Positions 25,077-33,435 of a stretch of DNA of 64,000 nucleotides are shown one piece after another. The position numbers and the translations under genes are program-made. Within the stretch, counting starts at the first letter, position 1; the number at the start of each line of letters is the position of its first letter. The notes beneath the pieces were generated by a model. It was not told where the DNA came from. It did no database searches and saw only the letters and a list, made by a program, of their open reading frames with translations. The DNA lies in assembly GCF_029714405.1 (NCBI RefSeq), contig NZ_CP121650.1:5833001-5897000 (forward strand), given 5' to 3'. This DNA is from Bradyrhizobium sp. CB82. Lineage in GTDB: Bacteria > Pseudomonadota > Alphaproteobacteria > Rhizobiales > Xanthobacteraceae.

Positions 25077-25538
25077 ATGAGCATACTCAAAATAATAGCC
25101 GCGCTCTTCCTTGCTGGCGCTATATCGGTGGCCGGCAGCGCCGCATCTGCTGCGCCGCTATCATCCCTCTCCGCATCGGCAAAACCGGCTGATAGTGCGG
25201 TGCAGGTACGCTGGGGCGGTGGTTGGCACGGCGGTGGCTGGCACGGAGGCGGCTGGCACGGAGGCGGCTGGCGTGGAGGAGGCTGGGGTCTGGGTCTGGG
25301 TGCAGGACTTCTTGCGGGCGGATTGATCGCGGGCGCCATTGCAGCTCCCTACTATGGAGCTCCCTACTATGGAGCTCCCTACTATGGCGGCTACTACGAT
25401 CCTTATTATTCATACGGCTACGCAGATTATTATAGTTATGGCGACCCGGTTTACGGGGGAGGATACGGCTATCCACCCGCTTATCCCCCTCCCTATCCGT
25501 ACCGGCGCCACTTCTATGTAGGCCCCTACGGCTATTGA
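25077..25538 (+). CDS. Secreted Gly/Trp/His- and Tyr/Pro-rich repeat protein
   Basis: 153 residues from the ATG at 25077 (GGAGG five bases upstream). A signal peptide ends near ASA-AP. After a short spacer come five GGGW-type repeats (GGWHGGGWHGGG, residues about 48-70), one hydrophobic Gly/Leu/Ala segment (about 70-90), then three tandem AAPYYG/GAPYYG units and a Tyr/Pro-rich tail. Similar small proteins are frequent in Bradyrhizobium and related genera, without known function. An envelope or surface role is inferred. Repeats at DNA level suggest slipped-strand length variation. Confidence 0.8.
   Translation: MSILKIIAALFLAGAISVAGSAASAAPLSSLSASAKPADSAVQVRWGGGWHGGGWHGGGWHGGGWRGGGWGLGLGAGLLAGGLIAGAIAAPYYGAPYYGAPYYGGYYDPYYSYGYADYYSYGDPVYGGGYGYPPAYPPPYPYRRHFYVGPYGY
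25343..25387 (+). repeat. Three tandem 15-bp repeats (GCTCCCTACTATGGA unit)
   Basis: Three nearly perfect copies of a 15-base unit encoding APYYG, inside the secreted-protein gene. A second, less perfect set of about 15-base GGCACGGAGGCGGCT-like units lies at about 25217-25280. Both keep frame. Confidence 0.8.
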
Positions 25539-25655
25539 CATAAGGGGATCTGGATTTCGGCGAGCGCTCAGCCACCGGCTTGGTGGCCGGGCGAGCGATG
25601 GTTGATTGGGTGTGACCTAGGGACCAGCTCTCGCATCAGAGCTCACGCTCCGCCC

Positions 25656-26714
25656 TCACCTGAACCAGTGCACCAGTCCGATGCTGATCCCGAGCAGCAA
25701 CATCAGCGACAGCGTAACCGCCGCCGTCACCCGTCCCCCGACATTGGCGAGCACGCGCACGTCGACGCCGAGGCCGAGCGCGGCCATCGACACCACCGTG
25801 AGGAAGCTCGTGATCTTCGTCACTGGTCCCACCACCGTCACCGGCACGATCTCCAGCGAGCGCAAGGTGGCGAGCGCGAGGAAGCCGAGGATGAACCAGG
25901 GCACGAGCCGGAAGAAGCCGACGCTGGTCTTCTTCGTGCCGCCCTGCCGGCGCGAGGCAATGAGCGAGAGGCCGACGACGACCGGCCCCAGCATCAACAC
26001 GCGCATCAGCTTCACGAGTGTTCCGATCTGCGTGCTGACCAGCCCCGCCGGCACGGTGGCGGCGAGCACCTGCGGCACGGCGTAGACCGTCAGCCCTGCG
26101 AGGATGCCATATTGCGTCGCCGTCAGTTGCAGGAGCGGGATCAGCAGCGGCAGGCCCAGCACCATCATCACGCCAAGGATAGCGGTGAAGGAGATCGAGG
26201 ATGCGATCTCGTCATTGCTGGCCCCGATGATCGGCGCCACGGCGGCGATCGCCGAGTTGCCACAGATGGAATTGCCGCAGGCGATCAGGATCGACAGCCG
26301 TGTTGACAGGCCGAGCATGCGGCTTAAGCCAAACGAGACGCAGAGCGCGACCACGACCACCGCGGCGATCGCCGCGAGCAGAGTCACGCCGGACGCGGCG
26401 ATCGCGGCAAAGCTGATGGAGGCCCCGAGCAGCATCACCGCGATTTCGAGGAGCTGCTTGGCGCTGAAGGCGACGCCGGCCTGCCAGCGTTCGGACGGTT
26501 TCCAGAAGCTGCGCACGGCCATGCCCAGCAGGATCGCCATCACCAGCGCCTCCACATAGGGATGTGCGAAGGCGTGCCGTTCCGTGGCTTCGAGAGCAGC
26601 CGAGATGCCGGCAATTCCGATGCAGAGGAGAACGCCTGGAATCAGCGCCGTAAGGCGGCCGGCGGTGGTCGCCGGTCTTGCGCCGGCTGAAGAGGATGCT
26701 TCGTTCTGGGCCAC
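25656..26714 (-). CDS. YeiH/UPF0324 family putative sulfate exporter
   Basis: 352-residue inner-membrane protein with about ten hydrophobic segments. Family marks are LVMAILLGMAVRSFW, FSAKQLLEIAVMLLGASISF, ACGNSICGNSAIAAVAPIIGA and AALGLGVDVRVLANVGGR. GTG start at 26714 behind GGGAG. The family is annotated as sulfate exporter on thin evidence; some members are linked to cysteate or taurine use. It stands alone on the minus strand. Confidence 0.88.
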   Translation of the reverse strand: MAQNEASSSAGARPATTAGRLTALIPGVLLCIGIAGISAALEATERHAFAHPYVEALVMAILLGMAVRSFWKPSERWQAGVAFSAKQLLEIAVMLLGASISFAAIAASGVTLLAAIAAVVVVALCVSFGLSRMLGLSTRLSILIACGNSICGNSAIAAVAPIIGASNDEIASSISFTAILGVMMVLGLPLLIPLLQLTATQYGILAGLTVYAVPQVLAATVPAGLVSTQIGTLVKLMRVLMLGPVVVGLSLIASRRQGGTKKTSVGFFRLVPWFILGFLALATLRSLEIVPVTVVGPVTKITSFLTVVSMAALGLGVDVRVLANVGGRVTAAVTLSLMLLLGISIGLVHWFR

Positions 26715-26899
26715 TCAAATCTCCCAAAGGAGAAGATTTTATGCGCGAGAGCGCGCAAGAGGGCAATATATTTTCAATTCGGGCTGACGGAAGCAAGCAA
26801 TGCTCTTATGGACAATTCTCCAGCGCGCACAGACGGGCCGCGTCCAAAGGAGGGCGTTCGCGCACATTGCAGGCAAAGCGGAGCGTCTGCTCGGATGGC

Positions 26900-27118
26900 C
26901 TAGAAGATCAGGCCCTTGGTGAGGGAGGCGACGCGGCTAAAGCCGTCGAAAACGCCGGGCTCGAAGAAGGCGGCGCGGGCGAGCACGATGGCCCCGACCA
27001 GAGACCAGAACAACCCGGTGCCGGTCCATAGCAGATATTTGGAGGCGCGCGACACCGGCCGGTCGTCCCTTCCCGGGGCCAGTCGTTCGCCAAAAGGCTC
27101 GAAATTTGCGCGTTCCAT
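26900..27118 (-). CDS. Small membrane protein of unknown function
   Basis: 72 residues with a basic N-terminus and one strong hydrophobic segment (YLLWTGTGLFWSLVGAIVLARAAFF, about 29-53). I recognise no family. Composition is protein-like and codon bias matches neighbours. The ribosome site before ATG 27118 is weak. Confidence 0.45.
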   Translation of the reverse strand: MERANFEPFGERLAPGRDDRPVSRASKYLLWTGTGLFWSLVGAIVLARAAFFEPGVFDGFSRVASLTKGLIF

Positions 27119-27235
27119 CGCGAGGCCAATCCACTAATTTCTGAACGGAATGTCGTCGTTTCCGCCTCTGCCCGCAATGAAACTGATTGGCTTTTTTCGG
27201 CCTCGCGCGGGAAATTTCTTCCGCTGGGATAGACT

Positions 27236-27454
27236 GTGGCGATAGCTTTCTTCTTCGGCGTCTCCGCCCAAGCATCCTGCGTGCTGATCGTCGGCGCCGA
27301 GCACGAGGCGATGATCTGGACCCATCCGGGCATGACCACCTACTACCGCAACGCAAGCGGCCGGGTGTTCTCAGCGATGCCGTGGCGGTTCGTGGACTAC
27401 TGGCGGATGACGCACGATCCCGATCTCGGCGACTACCGCCTGACGAAGGCGTGA
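27236..27454 (+). CDS. Hypothetical protein (72 residues)
   Basis: GTG start at 27236. A short hydrophobic start (MAIAFFFGVSAQASCVLIVGA) may be a signal or anchor, followed by WTHPGMTTYYRNASGRVF and WRFVDYWRMTHDPDLGDYRL, rich in aromatic residues and not typical of shadow frames. No family recognised and no strong ribosome site. Confidence 0.45.
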   Translation: MAIAFFFGVSAQASCVLIVGAEHEAMIWTHPGMTTYYRNASGRVFSAMPWRFVDYWRMTHDPDLGDYRLTKA

Positions 27455-27567
27455 AGCTGACGGCGCGCGGCGTCGGCCAGCGGCTGGGCGACGGGCGCCT
27501 GCGAGACGGGCGGTTGCGCAGGGGACGGCGCCGAACCGGCGCCATCGACCGCGCTGACGCGTGGCGC

Positions 27568-27747
27568 CTAAGTCCTCGGTGTGCGAACGAGAAAGGCCGG
27601 CGGCTGCGCCGGTCGTTTGGGCGATCGAACGTACGGCTCCCATTTCAGATATCTGGCGCGGCGCTTTCGCGAAATGCGATCGCGCGTGACATACCCCGCC
27701 GCGAACGAGGTCGCGGCGACCAGGACGAGGATGAGAGCGCCAAGCAT
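27568..27747 (-). CDS. Hypothetical single-span membrane peptide (59 residues)
   Basis: Read from ATG 27747: MLGALILVLVAATSFAAGYV forms one membrane span, then a very basic stretch (RDRISRKRRARYLKWEPY) and a Pro-rich end. The frame stays open to 27912 but that extension looks non-coding. No family recognised; treated as possible. Confidence 0.35.
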   Translation of the reverse strand: MLGALILVLVAATSFAAGYVTRDRISRKRRARYLKWEPYVRSPKRPAQPPAFLVRTPRT

Positions 27748-27971
27748 TCGAACTATTCGTACGATGAGTCGGATCGTGCCTATCAATGCCAGCAGCCTAA
27801 CCTCGATGTGGCCATTTCGAGGAAAATTAGAGACGACGTAAGATGATCCGTGATCGCATGTTTGCTCGCGCCTAGGAACTTTTGCGCGAGATGCGAAAAG
27901 AACGCGTTTCAACTTACGAGCGATGACGCTTCTTGCCTAGTGCATGATCATCAAGCCCGATGCGACGGCAC

Positions 27972-29087
27972 TCACGCCGCCAGGCTGCTCTCGACCGGCG
28001 AGAACGGCAGACCGAGGCTCTCCGCTACCGCCTTGTTGGTAATGCGGCCGCGATAGACGTTGAGGCCGTTGCGCAAATGCGGATTCTCGAGCACGGCGGC
28101 AAAGCCCTTGCCCGCGAGCATCAGCCCGAAGGGCAGCGTGGCATTGTTCAGCGCCTGGCTCGATGTCACGGGCACCGCGCCCGGCATGTTCGCGACACAG
28201 TAATGCACGACGCCATCGACCTCGTAGGTCGGCTCGGCATGGGTCGTCGGACGCGAGGTCTCGAAACAGCCGCCCTGATCGATCGCAACGTCGACCAGCA
28301 CGGCACCCGGCCGCATCGACTTGAGCATCGCGCGCGTAATTAATTTCGGAGCGCTCGCACCGGGCACCAGTACCGCGCCGATCACGACATCGGCGGAAAA
28401 CACCTCGTCCTCGACGGACTCGATCGTGGAGAACCGCGTGCGCACGCGCCCAAGGAACATGTCGTCCAGTTCACGCAGGCGCGGGATGGAACGATCGATG
28501 ACGGTGACCTCGGCGCCAAGGCCCGCCGCCATGCGTGCCGCCTGGGTTCCCACGACCCCGCCGCCGAGCACGACGACACGCGCCGGCTGCACGCCGGGCA
28601 CGCCGCCGAGCAGCACGCCGCGTCCCCCTGCCGAACGCTTGAGCGCGGCACCGGCCGCCTCGATCGCGAGACGGCCGGCGACTTCGCTCATTGGCGCGAG
28701 CAGAGGGAGGTGGCCGTCCGCGTCAGTGACGGTTTCATAGGCAATGGCCGTGCAGCCGGAGGCGAGCAGCCCCTTGGTCTGCGCAGGATCCGGCGCGAGG
28801 TGAAGATAGGTGAAGAGGATCTGGTTCTCGCGAAGCTGCGTCCACTCGCTCTGCTGCGGTTCCTTCACCTTCACGATCATCTCGGAGTTGGCAAAGACCT
28901 CGCGCGCGTTGCCCGCAATCGCGGCGCCAGCCTTGCGGTAGATCTCGTCGGGAGCGCCGATGCCCTCGCCGGCACCGGTCTCGACCAAGACTTCATGCCC
29001 GGCCGCGGCATATTCACGAACCGCCCCCGGAGTGAGCCCGACCCGATATTCGTGCACCTTGATCTCCTTGGGAACACCAACGCGCAT
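27972..29087 (-). CDS. ald: Alanine dehydrogenase
   Basis: 371-residue NAD-dependent L-alanine dehydrogenase (alanine to pyruvate and ammonia). N-terminal [20 protein letters not shown] with the substrate Arg/Lys, then [20 protein letters not shown], the dinucleotide-binding [24 protein letters not shown] and [19 protein letters not shown] are all canonical. AAGGAG precedes ATG 29087. A divergent Lrp-type regulator starts about 145 bases upstream, the usual ald/aldR arrangement, so alanine-responsive control is likely. Confidence 0.96.
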   Translation of the reverse strand: MRVGVPKEIKVHEYRVGLTPGAVREYAAAGHEVLVETGAGEGIGAPDEIYRKAGAAIAGNAREVFANSEMIVKVKEPQQSEWTQLRENQILFTYLHLAPDPAQTKGLLASGCTAIAYETVTDADGHLPLLAPMSEVAGRLAIEAAGAALKRSAGGRGVLLGGVPGVQPARVVVLGGGVVGTQAARMAAGLGAEVTVIDRSIPRLRELDDMFLGRVRTRFSTIESVEDEVFSADVVIGAVLVPGASAPKLITRAMLKSMRPGAVLVDVAIDQGGCFETSRPTTHAEPTYEVDGVVHYCVANMPGAVPVTSSQALNNATLPFGLMLAGKGFAAVLENPHLRNGLNVYRGRITNKAVAESLGLPFSPVESSLAA

Positions 29088-29231
29088 AGCGAGCTCCTTG
29101 CCTTAAGGTCTTGATTCTCCTTTTCATGTTAACGGCCGCGCTGGTTTGGTTTCGTGCAAATATCGGCTAGTTTCGGTACCCTGACGCCGGTTTCCGGCGC
29201 CGATTGCCCCTTCCACGCTGGAAACGAAACC

Positions 29232-29711
29232 TTGGCCCTCGACCGAAAAGATCTCGCGATCCTCGCGGAACTCACCACCAATGCGCGAGCCAGTCACACC
29301 GAACTCGCCAACAAGGTCGGCCTGTCGAGCACGGCGCTGGCGCGGCGACAGAAGGCGCTGGAGGACGACGGCTATATCCACGGCTACCAGGCCGCGCTCG
29401 ATCTCGGTCAATTCGGCCTCACCACGACGGTGCTGGTGCGGATCGCGCTGGAGAGCCAGAGCGAGGAGGCGCTGAAGGCCTTCGAGGCGGAGGTGGTGAA
29501 GTGCCCCTCCGTCGTGCGCTGCTTCCTGATGTCGGGCACCGACGATTACATCCTGATCGTGCTCGCGCGCGACATCCAGGATTTCGAGCGTATCCACCGT
29601 ACCGAGTTGTCGCGCCTGCCTCGCGTCGCGCGGGTGCAATCAAGCTTCGCGTTGCGCGAGGTCGTCAACCGCGCCGTGCCGATGGTGGTGTTCGCCGAGA
29701 TGAAGCGCTAG
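29232..29711 (+). CDS. Lrp/AsnC family regulator (probable AldR)
   Basis: Leucine-responsive-type regulator: N-terminal helix-turn-helix (LDRKDLAILAELTTNARASHTELANKVGLSSTALARRQKAL) and a C-terminal RAM ligand domain (VVRCFLMSGTDDYILIV). I use the TTG at 29232, giving 159 residues as usual for the family; the frame is open to a GTG at 29154, which would add 26 atypical residues, so the start is uncertain. Divergent from ald, hence its likely regulator. Confidence 0.85.
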   Translation: MALDRKDLAILAELTTNARASHTELANKVGLSSTALARRQKALEDDGYIHGYQAALDLGQFGLTTTVLVRIALESQSEEALKAFEAEVVKCPSVVRCFLMSGTDDYILIVLARDIQDFERIHRTELSRLPRVARVQSSFALREVVNRAVPMVVFAEMKR

Positions 29712-29807
29712 GGCCTCTGTCATCTCACTGTCATCGAATGTGCCGAGAGCTGTTGGCTTCGCCATGTTCGGGACCCACCATGGACTATTTCAAACGCTTC
29801 AACTTCC

Positions 29808-29990
29808 CACAAGGCTGCCCATCACGGCGCGCTGATGATCAATGGCGGCATCCCGGTTTACATCCCGACCATCCGCAACGCGTGGGGTCTGATCGGACCG
29901 ATGCGCTGGGAAGCGCTCGACGAAAAGGCGCTACGCGAGGCGATCCGCAACCTGGCGATCGCGACGCCTGCGCAGGGAGCGGCCGATCGC
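29808..29990 (+). pseudogene. Fragment of a PLP-dependent decarboxylase/aminotransferase-like gene
   Basis: The stretch HKAAHHGALMINGGIPVYIP (29808-29867) then TIRNAWGLIGPMRWEAL resembles the central region of large PLP enzymes around the His-Lys-Ala-His segment. It begins without a start, follows MDYFKRFNF in another frame (29780), and dissolves into Arg/Pro-rich nonsense by about 29990. I take it as a gene remnant with at least one frameshift. Family assignment is from memory of the motif and moderate. Confidence 0.45.
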
Positions 29991-30058
29991 TCGGGGCCGG
30001 CGCGACCGCACCGCCGCCGGCGTCCATCCTCGGCCGCTGAGCACGCCGGATCTCCGCC

Positions 30059-30271
30059 TCAGGACGGAAAATCGGCCGCTTTCACATGGATGCGATCCGC
30101 ATGCAGGGACCAGTGGTGCAACGCCTGGTCCTTGCAGAATTTCAGCTTGGCCTGCTCGGTCGCCTCGCTTTCACAGGAAGCGTCGATTTCCAGGGTTCCC
30201 TGGCAGACCTCACTCTGCCGGCCGTACTCGCCGAGCACGTCCTTCATGAACCTGACGACATAGCGTGACAT
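30059..30271 (-). CDS. Conserved hypothetical protein (70 residues)
   Basis: Strong AGGAGG six bases before ATG 30271. Cytosolic, with MSRYVVRFMKDVLGEYGRQSEVCQGTLEID and KLKFCKDQALHHWSLHADRI; three Cys. It looks like the small rhizobial proteins of unknown function that adopt a ferredoxin-like fold, but I do not recognise a named family. Confidence 0.75.
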   Translation of the reverse strand: MSRYVVRFMKDVLGEYGRQSEVCQGTLEIDASCESEATEQAKLKFCKDQALHHWSLHADRIHVKAADFPS

Positions 30272-30388
30272 AGGACCTCCTGCTGCCCCGGCAGAACTCT
30301 AATCCCATTTAGCCCCACGGAGGGAAGGAGATTTTGACGGGGATCAAATCAAGCGCCATTCCCATCCCGTTCCGTCAAGCGCCCGACC

Positions 30389-31438
30389 CTATCCTGGCGT
30401 GACCCCAAACGTCTTCCGGAAGCGCTCGGCGTAATGCGGCCAGACATCGGGGTTGATGATGCGTGGCGGCCGCTTGCCATCGAGCGCATCCAGGACCTGC
30501 TCGGCGGCGATCCGTCCCATGTTCTGGCGGGCCTCCCGGGTCACGCCCGCGGTGTGCGGGCTCGCCAGCACGTTGTCGAACTGAAGGAGCGGATGCTCGG
30601 GCGGCGGCGGCTCCTTGGACCAGACGTCGAGGCCGGCGCCCGCGATGCGCTTGTCGCGCAGGGCCTGCAGCAGCGCGTCCTCGTCGTGGATGAAGCCGCG
30701 CGCGGTGGTGACGAAATAGGCGTGCGGCTGCATCAGCGAAAACTCGCGCACGCCGATCATGCCCCGACTCTCTTTGGTCAGCGGACAGGAGATGGAGACG
30801 AAGTCGGACCGGCGCAGGAGTTCGTCGAGCTCGACCTTCTCGCCGCCCCGCCCGGCCATCACGTCTGCCGAGAGGTAGGGATCGTAAGCCAGGACCTTCA
30901 TGCCCAAGATGGTGTTGCAGAGCGCGGCGATGCGGCGGCCGACATTGCCGAGCCCGACGATCCCGACGGTCTTGCCTCCGACCTCGTTGCCGATGAGATC
31001 GTTGCGGTTGACATCGCGCTCGCGCCGCAGACGGCGGTCCGACTGGATGATGCGCTTCGATAGCGTGAGCATCATCGCGAGCGCATGCTCGGCAACCGAA
31101 TGGGCGTTACCGCCGGACTGGTTGACGACGAGCACGCCGGCCGCCGTGCACGCCTCGACATCGACCGGATCGAAGCCGGCACCGTTGGAGGAGACGATCA
31201 GCAGGTTCGGCGCGCGCTTCAACAGCTCGGCCTGGGCATGGAAATGCGGCGCGAGCTCGTCGCGCGCGGCGCCAATCTGATAGACGTGCGACGCCTCCAG
31301 GATCGGCGCAAAGAAATCTTCGGGGCTTTCATTTTCGATGCGATCGAGCCGGACGTCGCTCCGCGCCTTGAGGATGTCGACATAGATCGGATGTGCCAGA
31401 TATTTGACGTAGAAGACGCGCTTGGTGTTGACGGGCAT
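30389..31438 (-). CDS. D-isomer specific 2-hydroxyacid dehydrogenase
   Basis: 349 residues, SerA/glycerate-dehydrogenase superfamily. Substrate-binding VVSSNGAGFDPVDVEACTAAGV and NAHSVAEHALAMMLTLSK, NAD-binding GKTVGIVGLGNVGRRIAALC, and catalytic ARGFIHDEDALLQAL...GAGLDVWSKEPP plus SPHTAGVTREA are intact. It reduces or oxidises a 2-keto/2-hydroxy acid with NAD(P). It lies divergent from a two-subunit TPP decarboxylase, so the two may act on related keto acids. True substrate is unknown. Confidence 0.9.
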   Translation of the reverse strand: MPVNTKRVFYVKYLAHPIYVDILKARSDVRLDRIENESPEDFFAPILEASHVYQIGAARDELAPHFHAQAELLKRAPNLLIVSSNGAGFDPVDVEACTAAGVLVVNQSGGNAHSVAEHALAMMLTLSKRIIQSDRRLRRERDVNRNDLIGNEVGGKTVGIVGLGNVGRRIAALCNTILGMKVLAYDPYLSADVMAGRGGEKVELDELLRRSDFVSISCPLTKESRGMIGVREFSLMQPHAYFVTTARGFIHDEDALLQALRDKRIAGAGLDVWSKEPPPPEHPLLQFDNVLASPHTAGVTREARQNMGRIAAEQVLDALDGKRPPRIINPDVWPHYAERFRKTFGVTPG

Positions 31439-31660
31439 CGAAAGGCTTCCGGCTCCTCACAAGGAGGCATCGCGGGAGCGGCGCGAATTGCGCCCCTTCC
31501 AGGCCGTCCTCCCGTTGCTCTCGTTGCGGTTGCTTATGACACGACAGCGCCGGCCATGGCAGCCCAGGGAGCGCAGACCACCGTGCCGGTTCGGACATGT
31601 TGACAATCCCGCACGCCGCGTCAAGTTCGGGACCAAGGCGCCTATGAAGCGGCACCGCGC

Positions 31661-31682
31661 ATAGACCAAAAAGATAGACCAA
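31661..31682. repeat. Short direct repeat upstream of the TPP decarboxylase genes
   Basis: ATAGACCAA occurs at 31661-31669 and again at 31674-31682, 13 bases apart, about 30-50 bases before the ATG at 31710. It could be an activator site or part of the promoter; no regulator gene is adjacent. Confidence 0.3.
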
Positions 31683-31709
31683 TAATGATGTCGCGGAAGG
31701 GAGGACGAG

Positions 31710-32270
31710 ATGACGATCGCGGAGCAGCAGACCCCGTCCCAGATGTCTCCCACCGAACGAAGCTGGCACGGCATCATCCTGCAAACCCTGAAGCGGAACG
31801 AGGTCAGCCTCGTGCCCTACGTGCCCGATCGTGTGCTGACGCCGCTGATCAAGGCCCTGCACGCCGATCCCTTCTTCACGAGCTTTGCGACCGCGCGCGA
31901 GGAGGAAGCCGTCGGCATCGTCTCGGGTGCCTGGATGGGCGGACGGCGGGGCGCGGTGCTCATGCAGACCTCGGGCTTTGCGACGCTCGCCAACGTGCTG
32001 GCCTCGCTCGCGGTGCCCTATCAGATCCCGCTGATCATGTTCGTGTCCGAGCGCGGCACGCTCGGCGAGTTCAACTATGGCCAGGCGCTGGTCTGCCGCA
32101 CCATGCGCCCGGTGCTGGATTCGCTGGCGATCGAGCACCACACCATCACCCGGCTGGACGAGCTCGAATTCATCGTCGACCGCTCGATCAGGCAGGCCGT
32201 CACTACCCAGGCGCCGGTGGCGCTGATCCTCAACCCGCTGCTCACCGGCGGGAAGGTTTTTGACAAGTGA
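31710..32270 (+). CDS. TPP-dependent 2-oxoacid decarboxylase subunit alpha (ComD-like, N-terminal half)
   Basis: 186 residues forming only the PYR half of a TPP enzyme. ATAREEEAVGIVSGAWMGG contains the conserved activating Glu, and VLMQTSGFATLANVLASL and LIMFVSERGTLGEFNYGQ match sulfopyruvate/phosphonopyruvate decarboxylase alpha chains. Ribosome site GGAAGGGAGG before ATG 31710. It must pair with the next gene. Substrate could be sulfopyruvate, phosphonopyruvate or another 3-substituted pyruvate. Confidence 0.85.
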   Translation: MTIAEQQTPSQMSPTERSWHGIILQTLKRNEVSLVPYVPDRVLTPLIKALHADPFFTSFATAREEEAVGIVSGAWMGGRRGAVLMQTSGFATLANVLASLAVPYQIPLIMFVSERGTLGEFNYGQALVCRTMRPVLDSLAIEHHTITRLDELEFIVDRSIRQAVTTQAPVALILNPLLTGGKVFDK

Positions 32271-32278
32271 GATCAACC

Positions 32279-32875
32279 ATGAACGCCCGCAACACCAAGG
32301 TGATGAACCGCTTTGACGTCACCTCTCGCCTCATCGCGAAGCTGAACAATGAGGAAGCCGTGATCGGAGGCATCGGCAATACCAATTTTGACCTCTGGGC
32401 CGCCGGCCACCGCCCGCAGAATTTTTACATGCTTGGCAGCATGGGGCTCGCTTTCCCGATCGCGCTCGGGGTCGCGCTGGCGCAGCCTGAGCGCCGGGTC
32501 ATTGCGCTCGAAGGCGACGGCTCGCTGTTGATGCAGCTCGGCACGCTGTCGACGATCGCGACGTTGAAGCCGAAGAACCTCACCATGATTGTGATGGACA
32601 ACGGCATTTACCAGATCACCGGTGCGCAGCCGACGCCGGCCGCTGGCGTGGCCGATGTCGTGGCGATTGCGGCGGGCTCGGGTCTCGCCAACAGCGCCTG
32701 GGCCGCGGATGAAGACGATTTCGAGCGGCTGGTCGAGAGCTCGCTGACGGCCTCGGGACCGAGTCTCATTGCCGTGCGCATCGACGACAAGCCGGGTGTC
32801 GGCACCACGCGCCGCGATCCCGTACAGATCCGCGAGCGATTCATGCACGGCCTCGGCGTGCGGCAACCGCTTTGA
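32279..32875 (+). CDS. TPP-dependent 2-oxoacid decarboxylase subunit beta (ComE-like, C-terminal half)
   Basis: 198 residues forming the PP half: FYMLGSMGLAFPIALGVALA, TPP/Mg motif EGDGSLLMQLG...NLTMIVMDNGIYQITGAQ. ATG 32279 is used; a GTG at 32267 overlapping the alpha stop is possible. With the alpha chain it makes a full active site. A strong terminator follows the stop. Confidence 0.85.
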   Translation: MNARNTKVMNRFDVTSRLIAKLNNEEAVIGGIGNTNFDLWAAGHRPQNFYMLGSMGLAFPIALGVALAQPERRVIALEGDGSLLMQLGTLSTIATLKPKNLTMIVMDNGIYQITGAQPTPAAGVADVVAIAAGSGLANSAWAADEDDFERLVESSLTASGPSLIAVRIDDKPGVGTTRRDPVQIRERFMHGLGVRQPL

Positions 32876-32883
32876 ACACGCGA

Positions 32884-32914
32884 AGGCCCCGCGGGAATAT
32901 CCTCCGCGGGGCCT
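32884..32914. terminator. Strong hairpin between convergent genes
   Basis: AGGCCCCGCGG (32884-32894) pairs perfectly with CCGCGGGGCCT (32904-32914) over a 9-base loop. It lies between the rightward decarboxylase beta gene and the leftward DUF1236 gene, 9 bases after the former stop, and can serve both strands. The U-tract is poor. Confidence 0.7.
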
Positions 32915-32933
32915 CGCTTCCCATCCACGACCA

Positions 32934-33317
32934 TCAGTCGATGATCCTGATGACCTTGCGCGTGCGTGGCTCGACGATGACGCGGCGGTCGTTCACGACC
33001 GCATAGTCATATTCCCTGTAATTCGGCACCGGGTGCAACACGACGGTCGGCGGCAGTGGCTCGCCGACCACGACGTGCTCGTGGACCACGACCGAGTTGT
33101 CCCGTGGAATGCCGCCCAGCACTGCATTCGGAATTTCGAGACCGGCGCCAACGGCCGCGCCGACCGTGCCGCCCACCATCGCGCCGACCGGACCACCAAT
33201 CTCGCCGCCGGCCCGCGCACCGTTCGCAGCGCCCTCGGCGGTGGTCGACTGGGCAAAGGCTGCGCTTGACGCCAGCAGCAAAACGCCAGCCAACGAAATC
33301 GCAAGACGGGTCTTCAT
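32934..33317 (-). CDS. DUF1236-type secreted protein
   Basis: 127 residues with signal peptide MKTRLAISLAGVLLLASSAAFAQ, a Gly/Ala-rich segment (GARAGGEIGGPVGAMVGGTV, like glycine-zipper proteins), and the C-terminal DUF1236 part (VVLHPVPNYREYDYAVVNDRRVIVEPRTRKVIRII). Ribosome site GAGAGGGAC. Abundant in Bradyrhizobium, periplasmic or envelope, function unknown. Confidence 0.88.
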   Translation of the reverse strand: MKTRLAISLAGVLLLASSAAFAQSTTAEGAANGARAGGEIGGPVGAMVGGTVGAAVGAGLEIPNAVLGGIPRDNSVVVHEHVVVGEPLPPTVVLHPVPNYREYDYAVVNDRRVIVEPRTRKVIRIID

Positions 33318-33435
33318 GTCCCTCTCTCCGGATTGTTTGCTCGTGCGCGGTCAACCGCGGGACCCCCGTGATAGTTCCGGGTTCCCAAGCGGCCGCGACG
33401 AGCCCCGATCCAGAGAGTGTTACTGCGTAACGGTT

